Origin: Treponema sp. | GTDB taxonomy: Bacteria; Spirochaetota; Spirochaetia; Treponematales; Rectinemataceae | Assembly: GCA_017849315.1 (NCBI GenBank) | Contig: JAFIHQ010000008.1 | Location: 1-6,345, forward strand | Length of the DNA: 6,345 nucleotides | Direction: 5' to 3' | In this document: one piece after another, positions 1-5,215 of the stretch | Position numbering within the stretch: the first letter of the stretch is position 1 | Layout: each line of letters starts with the position of its first letter | Notes under the pieces: generated by a model | Seen by the model: only the letters and a program-made list of their open reading frames with translations | What the model was told of the DNA's origin: nothing | The model's database searches: none | Program-made: the position numbers and the translations under genes

Positions 1-1
1 T

Positions 2-226
2 GACGAGATAGCGAGGATAATTCGCGAACGTTACGAGCATGTGGTGGAGCTTTTGATGGCCAAAAAGGACACGCTGGAAAAAGTTGCCACGACGCTGCTC
101 GAAAAAGAAGCTATAGATGAAGCCGAATTCAATCAGCTTGTGTTGGGCATTACACCGCAAGGTGTCGAGCAGATTGATAAGCCAATCCAACCAGCGGCAT
201 TGATATCCGAAGGTGGGCAATCCTAG
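2..226 (+). CDS. ftsH: ATP-dependent zinc metalloprotease FtsH, C-terminal end (partial)
   Basis: Only the last 74 residues are present; the gene enters from the left edge with no stop in this frame. The fragment begins DEIARIIRERYEHVVELL and continues through LEKVATTLLEKEAIDEAEF. This is the helical end of the FtsH peptidase domain, where family members typically read 'EV..II...Y..a..iL...r..L..iA..LLekEtl...ef'. About 25 less conserved residues follow EAEF, as is usual for FtsH tails. The AAA+ module and the HEXXH zinc site lie outside the window. FtsH is a membrane-anchored hexameric protease that removes damaged membrane proteins and some regulators. A GTG at 41 could be taken as a start, but the homology continues upstream of it, so it is internal. 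The assignment rests on a short tail and is good but not certain. Confidence 0.8.
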   Translation, partial: DEIARIIRERYEHVVELLMAKKDTLEKVATTLLEKEAIDEAEFNQLVLGITPQGVEQIDKPIQPAALISEGGQS

Positions 227-243
227 ACCGAATTTCCTAAAAT

Positions 244-345
244 GAGTAGTGAAAGGAATAGTCCAATGAATTTTTGACACACAATTCATACACTATTACG
301 GATTGTGTCAACTTGACAGGACTAGAGAATATCACTACTCTTTTT
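244..345 (+). terminator. long nested stem-loop with U-run: candidate ftsH terminator or structured leader
   Basis: Three inverted repeats are nested around one centre. The outer stem is GAGTAGTGA (244-252) with TCACTACTC (332-340), nine perfect pairs. The middle stem is TAGTCC (259-264) with GGACTA (319-324). The inner stem is 274-287 with 300-311: TTGACA pairs with TGTCAA, then a two-base CA bulge, then CAATTC pairs with GGATTG through one G-U pair. The apical loop is 12 bases (288-299). The outer stem is followed at once by TTTTT (341-345), as in an intrinsic terminator, and AAAA at 239-242 could extend pairing to 342-345. It lies 17 bases after the ftsH stop, so an ftsH terminator is the simplest reading. 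Its length and purine-rich internal loops (253-258, 325-331) also fit a regulatory RNA. No known riboswitch class was recognised. Confidence 0.45.
266..289. repeat. 24-bp palindrome, possible operator
   Basis: ATGAATT (266-272) and AATTCAT (283-289) form a perfect 7-base dyad around a 10-base spacer. This size suits a dimeric DNA-binding regulator. It overlaps the inner stem of the long stem-loop and sits about 60 bases upstream of the predicted fabH promoter. I do not recognise it as a FapR, FabT or FadR site. In an AT-rich gap it may be chance. Confidence 0.3.
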
Positions 346-346
346 A

Positions 347-355
347 TGTTATACT
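347..355 (+). promoter_or_regulatory. extended -10 promoter for the fab operon
   Basis: TGTTATACT matches the extended -10 pattern TGnTATAAT with one mismatch. No good -35 box lies 17 bases upstream (GAATAT at 327-332), which is tolerated by extended -10 promoters. Transcription would begin near 361-363 and give a leader of about 42 bases before fabH. The T-run of the preceding stem-loop ends two bases before this element, a typical terminator-then-promoter layout. Confidence 0.5.
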
Positions 356-376
356 TATATAACCAAGCGGTAAAAC

Positions 377-396
377 CTTCCTAATGCGTAAGGAGG
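377..396 (+). promoter_or_regulatory. hairpin covering the fabH Shine-Dalgarno site
   Basis: CTTCCT (377-382) can pair with AGGAGG (391-396) in six pairs, one of them U-G, around an 8-base loop. AGGAGG is the ribosome binding site of fabH (full match AAGGAGG at 390-396, seven bases before the ATG at 404). Folded, the site would be hidden. A short anti-Shine-Dalgarno pairing may modulate translation or be incidental, since any pyrimidine run near a strong site pairs with it. Confidence 0.4.
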
Positions 397-403
397 ACAC
401 AGA

Positions 404-1381
404 ATGTCTGTTGTCATACGCTCAATAGCGTCATACATTCCTGAACTCAGGGTGACCAATGACGATCTTGCAAAGAAAATAGATACAACTGATGAGTGGA
501 TCCATTCTCATACAGGTATTAGTACGAGGCACTTGGCCCCCGATGGAATGCAAACCAGCGACCTCGCGACTGAAGCGGCCAAGAAAGCCCTTGCAAAGGC
601 CAACATACAGGTAAATGACCTGGATTTCATTCTGGTTGCGACCGCAACACCAGATTATTTTGGTTTTCCTGCCACGGCATGCATCGTACAAGATAAGCTC
701 GGGGCTTCTGGCTGCGCGGCTTTTGATATCACGGCGGGATGCACTGGCTTTATCTATGCGTTGGACGTTGCATCCTCGATGTTGGAACGCCACCACGGCA
801 AACACGGACTTGTAATCGGCGCAGAAACGCTAAGCCGACTGGTGGACTGGGAAGACCGTTCCACGGCAGTGCTCTTCGGCGATGCTGCAGGTGCCGCTGT
901 GGTATCTCAAATCGACGAGCCCGGCAGAGGAGTACTTTCTACGGTGCTTGGTGCCGAAGGAAGCGGTGCATTGGACCTCTACATGGTACAAACGCCAAGG
1001 ACTTCCGCATATAGCCGCATGGAACCTGTCGTGCCGAAGATCTCCATGAATGGCCACCACGTATACGACTTTGCAGTAAAGGCCATGACCACGCTTATAG
1101 AGCGAATGCTCCACGAAACGGTCTATAAGCTTGAGGATTTTGCGTGGCTCGTACCTCACCAGGCCAATGCGCGCATCGTGCAGGCAGCTGGGAAGCGGTT
1201 TGGTATTCCGGAAGAGAAATTCTACATGAACATTGCAGAGTATGCTAATACCTCTTCGGCCAGCATTCCGGTAGCTTTGGCGGAAATGGAAGAAAAGGGA
1301 CTGCTCAAGACTAACGATCTTATAATGTTGTTAGGTTTTGGCTCCGGCCTTACCTATGGCTCGGCCGTAATTCGCTGGTAA
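404..1381 (+). CDS. fabH: beta-ketoacyl-ACP synthase III (FabH)
   Basis: FabH condenses acetyl-CoA (or another short acyl-CoA primer) with malonyl-ACP and so starts each fatty-acid chain in the cytoplasmic type II pathway. The 325-residue protein is full length for the family. The thiolase-fold catalytic triad is readable: Cys113 in DITAGCTGF, His252 in VPHQANARI, and Asn282 in YANTSSASIPVAL. The 30-residue spacing from His to Asn equals that of E. coli FabH. Other family marks are TTDEWIHSHTGI near residue 28 and the C-terminal GFGSGLTYGS glycine loop. The ATG at 404 has a strong AAGGAGG site seven bases upstream, so the start is secure. It is the first gene of the fab block, and fabF follows after 12 bases. 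Primer preference (acetyl versus branched) cannot be read with confidence. Confidence 0.96.
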   Translation: MSVVIRSIASYIPELRVTNDDLAKKIDTTDEWIHSHTGISTRHLAPDGMQTSDLATEAAKKALAKANIQVNDLDFILVATATPDYFGFPATACIVQDKLGASGCAAFDITAGCTGFIYALDVASSMLERHHGKHGLVIGAETLSRLVDWEDRSTAVLFGDAAGAAVVSQIDEPGRGVLSTVLGAEGSGALDLYMVQTPRTSAYSRMEPVVPKISMNGHHVYDFAVKAMTTLIERMLHETVYKLEDFAWLVPHQANARIVQAAGKRFGIPEEKFYMNIAEYANTSSASIPVALAEMEEKGLLKTNDLIMLLGFGSGLTYGSAVIRW

Positions 1382-1393
1382 TGGAGTAGACCG

Positions 1394-2677
1394 ATGAATA
1401 AGGCAGTTGCAGTGACCGGATTGGGGGTCATCAGCCCTGTTGGCAATGATGAGGATTCTTTTTGGACTTCACTTACACAAGGCAAGTCAGGCGCCGGACC
1501 TATTACCCTGTTTGACGCATCAAGCTTTGAAACCAGAATTGCAGCCGAAGTTAAAGACTTTAAACCGGAAACTTGGATTGATTCAAAAGAAGCCAGGAAG
1601 ATGGCGCGCTTTTCCCAGTTTGCGGTGAGTGCTGCTTTACAGGCATGGCGCGATGCGTCGCTTCCTCAAGTTGCCGATTCTTCGCAAGCTGGTAACAATG
1701 GCACGCCCTACCCTACCGAAAGGATGGCTGTCGTGCTCGGCAACGGCATAGGAGGCATAGAAGTCTTCCAGGATTCCTACTCCAAACTGCTTACGGATGG
1801 TCCATCTAGAATGCCACCTCTCACCATACCGCTCATGATAGCGAACGAGGCAGCGGCCAATGTGGCGCGCATTTTCCAGCTGCATGGTCCGGCATTTACC
1901 CAAGTGACTGCCTGTGCATCGGGAACCGACGCTATTGGACAGGCCATCGACCTGATACGGTCGGGCAGAGCAGACCTCGTCGTGGCAGGAGGAACAGAAG
2001 CAGCCATAAGTCAATTTGCCATTGCCGGCTTTAATAAACTCAAAGCCCTCTCTACGCATTACAATGACAATCCTCAAGCTGCAAGCCGACCTTTCGACAA
2101 GGACCGGGATGGTTTTGTCATTGGGGAAGGCGCAGGCGTGCTCATTCTGGAGAATTACGACAAAGCTGTTGCCCGCGGTGCAAAAATCCGCGCCATTGCA
2201 AGTGGCTACGGTGCAACATGCGACGCTTTTCACCTTACAGCGCCGGAACCGAGCGGAGTGATGGGAGCAAAGGCCTTAAGCCTGGCGCTCGAAGACGCAG
2301 GACTAAAACCTGAGGATATCGGATACTACAATGCCCACGGAACGTCCACCGGCTTGAACGATCCTACCGAGACTGCAATGATCAAGATTGCCTTCGGTGA
2401 CTATGCTAAAAACCTCAAGATTAGCTCCACGAAGAGCATGACAGGCCACTGTATCGCCGCAGCTGGGGCTCTTGAAGCTATCGCGTGTATCAAGGCTCTG
2501 GAAACAGGTGTCTTGCCCCCTACAATCAACCTTGACAATCCGGATTTAGAAGCGGGTTGCGACCTCAATTATCTGCCATGGAAAGCGGTTTCTGCGAGGA
2601 TTAATGCTGCGCTTACTGCCTCGTTTGGCTTTGGAGGCCACAACGGTGCGCTTGTTTTTGAACGCGATCGGTCGTAA
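1394..2677 (+). CDS. fabF: beta-ketoacyl-ACP synthase II (FabF)
   Basis: FabF extends acyl-ACP by two carbons using malonyl-ACP, losing CO2. The 427-residue protein carries the Cys-His-His centre of elongating condensing enzymes: Cys174 in VTACASGTDAIGQAI, His315 in NAHGTSTGLND, and His352 in STKSMTGHCIAAAGA with Lys347 in the same motif. The C-terminal FGFGGHNGALVF loop is also typical. Spacing among the three residues is within one of E. coli FabF. It is slightly longer than the usual 410-415 residues, partly through a loop near residues 93-109 (DSSQAGNNGTPYPTE). The ATG at 1394 has GGAG at 1383-1386, seven bases upstream. FabF is preferred over FabB because of overall length and sequence feel, and because FabB belongs mainly to a specialised proteobacterial unsaturated branch. 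No FabA is seen here. Confidence 0.95.
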   Translation: MNKAVAVTGLGVISPVGNDEDSFWTSLTQGKSGAGPITLFDASSFETRIAAEVKDFKPETWIDSKEARKMARFSQFAVSAALQAWRDASLPQVADSSQAGNNGTPYPTERMAVVLGNGIGGIEVFQDSYSKLLTDGPSRMPPLTIPLMIANEAAANVARIFQLHGPAFTQVTACASGTDAIGQAIDLIRSGRADLVVAGGTEAAISQFAIAGFNKLKALSTHYNDNPQAASRPFDKDRDGFVIGEGAGVLILENYDKAVARGAKIRAIASGYGATCDAFHLTAPEPSGVMGAKALSLALEDAGLKPEDIGYYNAHGTSTGLNDPTETAMIKIAFGDYAKNLKISSTKSMTGHCIAAAGALEAIACIKALETGVLPPTINLDNPDLEAGCDLNYLPWKAVSARINAALTASFGFGGHNGALVFERDRS

Positions 2678-2685
2678 TCTGGAAG

Positions 2686-2692
2686 AAGGTGG
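2686..2692 (+). promoter_or_regulatory. ribosome binding site that sets the fabZ start
   Basis: AAGGTGG ends five bases before the ATG at 2698. The alternative GTG start at 2689 lies inside this site and would have no proper spacing, so the ATG is preferred. Confidence 0.6.
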
Positions 2693-2697
2693 CAATC

Positions 2698-3135
2698 ATG
2701 GACAGTATTCAAGATTTGATCCCACATCGCCCGCCTTTTTTGTTTGTGGACGACGTTAGTGTAGATGATGGTATTATTATCGCATCCTATACTTACAAGC
2801 CGGAAAATTGGTTTTTTAGAGGCCATTTCCCTGAGTTCCCAGTCGTACCCGGCGTGCTTCTTGTCGAAACCTTGGCACAAGCAGGCGGTGCAGGTGTCAA
2901 ACTGCTCGGAGTGCCACACGAAGGCATTTTCATGCTGGCAAAGATCCGTTCTGCCACTTTTAGACGTCCAGTCAGGCCGGGAGAAAAACTCAATATGCAA
3001 ATTGAGTGCATAAAGGCATCGTCGCATATAATTCACCAGAAGGGGACTGGCAAAGTAGGCGACGAGGTCGCCGTGGAAGCCGAGTGGATAAATATTGCCA
3101 CCATAGTTGACGAGTCGCTCTTGAAGAATTCCTAA
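2698..3135 (+). CDS. fabZ: 3-hydroxyacyl-ACP dehydratase (FabZ)
   Basis: FabZ removes water from 3-hydroxyacyl-ACP to give trans-2-enoyl-ACP, the substrate of the reductase encoded next. The 145-residue protein begins MDSIQDLIPHRPPFLFVD, the classical FabZ opening (IPHRyPFLlvD). Its active site is visible as His43 in RGHFPEFPVVPG and Glu57 in LLVETLAQAG; the 14-residue spacing matches E. coli His54 and Glu68. A glutamate rather than aspartate at the second position separates FabZ from FabA. The later segment AKIRSATFRRPVRPGEKL is also typical of this hot-dog-fold family. The ATG at 2698 is chosen over an in-frame GTG at 2689 from ribosome-site spacing and family N-termini. It lies 20 bases after fabF. 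Confidence 0.95.
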   Translation: MDSIQDLIPHRPPFLFVDDVSVDDGIIIASYTYKPENWFFRGHFPEFPVVPGVLLVETLAQAGGAGVKLLGVPHEGIFMLAKIRSATFRRPVRPGEKLNMQIECIKASSHIIHQKGTGKVGDEVAVEAEWINIATIVDESLLKNS

Positions 3136-3148
3136 TAGACAGGAAGCC

Positions 3149-3190
3149 ATGAACATGGAACCTAAGGATATTGAAGGAGCATGGAAATGA
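3149..3190 (+). CDS. possible 13-codon leader frame overlapping the fabV start
   Basis: ATG at 3149 opens MNMEPKDIEGAWK and ends at TGA 3188-3190, which overlaps the fabV ATG at 3187 as ATGA. An AGGA lies at 3141-3144, four bases before the start. The frame spans most of the 51-base fabZ-fabV gap. ATGA overlaps usually mark translational coupling, so translation here could help ribosomes re-initiate on fabV. So short a frame could easily be chance, and no function is assigned. Confidence 0.2.
   Translation: MNMEPKDIEGAWK
3174..3179 (+). promoter_or_regulatory. ribosome binding site that sets the fabV start
   Basis: AAGGAG is seven bases before the ATG at 3187 but only one base before the ATG at 3181. 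Spacing therefore favours 3187, giving MKITPQVRNN rather than MEMKITPQ. Confidence 0.7.
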
Positions 3191-4404
3191 AAATAACACC
3201 ACAGGTACGCAATAATATTTGCCTTAACGCTCATCCGGTCGGTTGTAAAAGGGATGTTCAGATGCAGGCCGCCCAAGCCAGGCTTTTAGCATCGAACATA
3301 GGCCAAAAAACCGGCATCATGCCGTACGCTCAAGAGAAAAGACCAAAGCATGTGCTTGTTATTGGATGCTCGACGGGTTATGGCCTTGCATCTCGCATTG
3401 TGGCCGCATTCACTTACCACGCGGCGACGGTTGGTTTTTCTTTTGAGCGCATGCCCTCAAGCACCAAGACAGGTTCGCCTGGCTGGTATGCCAACGAGGC
3501 CTTCGACCAAGAGGCGGCGGCTGACGGCCTTTTCTCGGTGACCTACAACATGGATGCATTTTCCAATGAAGCAAAGGCACAAGCCATCGACACTGCCAGA
3601 AAAAACGGCTTTGCGTACGATCTTGTGATCTATTCGCTTGCGAGCCCAGTGCGCACTGATCCTAAGACGGGCCAAATGTACCGTTCGGTCATAAAGCCGA
3701 TTGGAGCGCCTTATACGGGCACAACGGTCGATGTCTTCACCGGCAAACTGAAGCAGGCAGAAATTCAACCTGCCACCCCGGATGAAATTGCGGAAACTGT
3801 CAAAGTTATGGGCGGTGAGGATTGGCAACTTTGGGTAGATGCGCTTGCGTCCGCGAACGTGCTGGATAATGGAGCCATGACGGTGGCCTACTCCTACATT
3901 GGGCCGCCCCTGTCCTGGCAAATCTATCGCGACGGTACCATTGGGCATGCCAAAGCCGACCTTGAAGCGAAGGCGCATCAAATCGATTCAAACTACAAAG
4001 ACCGTGGCCTGCGGGCGTTTGTCTCTATCAACAAGGCGGTAGTAACCAGGTCGAGTGCTGTTATTCCTATCATTCCGCTCTATGTTTCTACTCTGTTCAA
4101 GGTCATGAAGGAAAAGAATCTGCACGAAGGGACTTTGGATCAAATGGTTCGACTCTTTACCGAGCGACTGTATGTACCGAACAAGGACAAGGTCCCGGTG
4201 GATGAAGAAGGCAGAATCAGACTCGACGACTGGGAACTTCAAGACTCCGTCCAGAAGGAAGTCAATGCCCGGCTTGCACGTATCACCGAAGAAAACTTGC
4301 GTCAACTCGCAGATATCGATGGCTTCCGTAGGGATTTCCTGCAGGCCCATGGCTTTGAGATCTCAGGCGTAGATTACGATGCGGAATTCGATCCCCTGGA
4401 ATAG
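3187..4404 (+). CDS. fabV: trans-2-enoyl-ACP/CoA reductase, FabV/Ter family
   Basis: FabV reduces the enoyl double bond, the last step of each elongation cycle, usually with NADH. It is an enlarged short-chain-dehydrogenase-type enzyme unrelated in length to FabI. The protein has 405 residues, near the usual 395-400. Family marks are the N-terminal VRNNICLNAHPVGC, the nucleotide-binding GCSTGYGLASR (residues 60-70), YSLASPVRTDP (149-159), VKVMGGEDW, AYSYIGP and SAVIPIIPLY. The catalytic Tyr-X8-Lys motif is intact as Tyr247 and Lys256 in YRDGTIGHAK. The short spacing that defines FabI (Tyr-X6-Lys) is not used. Close relatives are either enoyl-ACP reductases of fatty-acid synthesis or enoyl-CoA reductases (Ter) of fermentation and wax-ester routes. 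Position directly after fabZ favours the ACP role. FabV enzymes are known for low sensitivity to triclosan. The start at 3187 follows from ribosome-site spacing. Confidence 0.94.
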   Translation: MKITPQVRNNICLNAHPVGCKRDVQMQAAQARLLASNIGQKTGIMPYAQEKRPKHVLVIGCSTGYGLASRIVAAFTYHAATVGFSFERMPSSTKTGSPGWYANEAFDQEAAADGLFSVTYNMDAFSNEAKAQAIDTARKNGFAYDLVIYSLASPVRTDPKTGQMYRSVIKPIGAPYTGTTVDVFTGKLKQAEIQPATPDEIAETVKVMGGEDWQLWVDALASANVLDNGAMTVAYSYIGPPLSWQIYRDGTIGHAKADLEAKAHQIDSNYKDRGLRAFVSINKAVVTRSSAVIPIIPLYVSTLFKVMKEKNLHEGTLDQMVRLFTERLYVPNKDKVPVDEEGRIRLDDWELQDSVQKEVNARLARITEENLRQLADIDGFRRDFLQAHGFEISGVDYDAEFDPLE

Positions 4405-5124
4405 ATGAACAGCCTCTACCTAAAGCAGGAAGATCTCGGAAGACCAATTCCCAGGGCAGACAGGCGCTATCAGCACATAACGAAGATTTTGAAAAAGCAC
4501 GCAGGTGACACCGTTGCAGCGTGCTGTTCAGACGGAAGTATTGGGATCGCCCATATCGACGAATTGAGTGAAGCAGGCATAGCTTTGAGTTACATGCCAC
4601 AATCCTGGGCTCCACAACTGCGTCCAATTCGACTCCTGCTGGGATTTCCCCGACCAATTCAGGCGGGCAGAATTCTCAAAGACCTGACGACGCTCGGTGT
4701 TAAGGAGATTTGGTTTGTCCTTACGGATACAAGCGAAAAATCCTACGCCGAATCGGATTTCTTCCGCAAGAAAGACTTTGAATCACATCTGATCGAGGGA
4801 GCTGAGCAGGCTGGCAATCCCCGTTTGCCCTGTGTGCGGACTTTTTGGTCTTTGGATAGGGCACTTGAGGAAAACGAGATTCAGGGGAGCATAACAAAAA
4901 TTGCCTTGCATGTAGACACAGGCTTACCAAATCTCATGGAACTGCCTCTTGGGCCTTTTGTAAATCTCGCGATAGGTTCTGAGCGGGGCTGGACCGACCG
5001 GGAAATGGCGCTGTTCCACGAAAATGGCTTCTTGTGTTGCTCGATGGGAGATCGCATCCTGAAGACGGAGACGGCTACTGTGGCAGCGGTTTCCATTGTT
5101 TTGGCGCGTCTCAGATTCATGTGA
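4405..5124 (+). CDS. rsmE: 16S rRNA (uracil-1498-N3)-methyltransferase RsmE
   Basis: RsmE methylates N3 of U1498 in 16S rRNA of the small ribosomal subunit using S-adenosylmethionine. The 239 residues match the family length. An N-terminal PUA-like part (HITKILKKHAGDTV, about 24-37) precedes the SPOUT knot domain. Readable marks are EGAEQAGNPRLP (131-142), LAIGSERGWTDRE (188-200), equivalent to the usual 'iGPEGGf..e', and GDRILKTETA (215-224), equivalent to 'LG.rILRTETA'. The replacement of PEGG by SERG is a modest departure from the common form. The ATG at 4405 directly follows the fabV stop, with only a weak GGA (4398-4400) upstream, so translation is probably coupled to fabV. A terminator follows immediately. 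Its link with lipid genes looks positional, with no known functional tie. Confidence 0.9.
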   Translation: MNSLYLKQEDLGRPIPRADRRYQHITKILKKHAGDTVAACCSDGSIGIAHIDELSEAGIALSYMPQSWAPQLRPIRLLLGFPRPIQAGRILKDLTTLGVKEIWFVLTDTSEKSYAESDFFRKKDFESHLIEGAEQAGNPRLPCVRTFWSLDRALEENEIQGSITKIALHVDTGLPNLMELPLGPFVNLAIGSERGWTDREMALFHENGFLCCSMGDRILKTETATVAAVSIVLARLRFM

Positions 5125-5159
5125 GGCTTAAGCAAGGCCTTGCCTTGAGCCCTTTCTTT
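5125..5159 (+). terminator. intrinsic terminator after rsmE
   Basis: GGCTTAAGCAA (5125-5135) pairs with TTGCCTTGAGCC (5140-5151) in eleven pairs, with one T-G pair, one bulged C and a GGCC loop. The tail CTTTCTTT (5152-5159) follows. The hairpin starts on the base after the rsmE stop codon. The opposite strand lacks a T-run after the stem, so it should act mainly on rightward transcripts and close the fab-rsmE operon. Confidence 0.7.
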
Positions 5160-5183
5160 AAGATCCTGCAGACCACAGCTTTA

Positions 5184-5215
5184 GAAAATCCCAGGGCCTC
5201 CAGCTTCGGGAGATT
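5184..5215 (-). terminator. weak candidate terminator for pepF
   Basis: On the minus strand AATCTCCC (5215-5208) can pair with GGGATT (5192-5187), leaving CT bulged, and TTTTC follows (5188-5184). The stem is only six pairs around a 15-base loop and overlaps the pepF stop codon at 5214-5216. It is the best hairpin with a T-run downstream of pepF, but it is not strong. Confidence 0.25.

Noticed and set aside
313..341. TTGACA with TACTCT 17 bases downstream as a sigma-70 promoter
   Set aside because: The -35 is perfect, but the -10 matches only about three of six bases. The extended -10 at 347-355 is a better candidate, and this TTGACA is not correctly spaced for it.
1637..2233. 198-codon minus-strand frame inside fabF
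   Set aside because: It is antisense to the catalytic core of fabF, its translation is rich in Cys, Arg and His, and it shows no family resemblance.
3181..3183. ATG at 3181 as the fabV start
   Set aside because: It is one base after the AAGGAG site, too close for initiation; the ATG at 3187 has seven-base spacing.
2569..3276. 235-codon open frame on the minus strand covering fabZ
   Set aside because: It lies antisense to a clear fabZ and both flanking gene ends, with no recognisable motif or ribosome site. It is a shadow frame.
3457..3981. 174-codon minus-strand frame inside fabV
   Set aside because: It overlaps conserved FabV sequence and shows no motif of its own.
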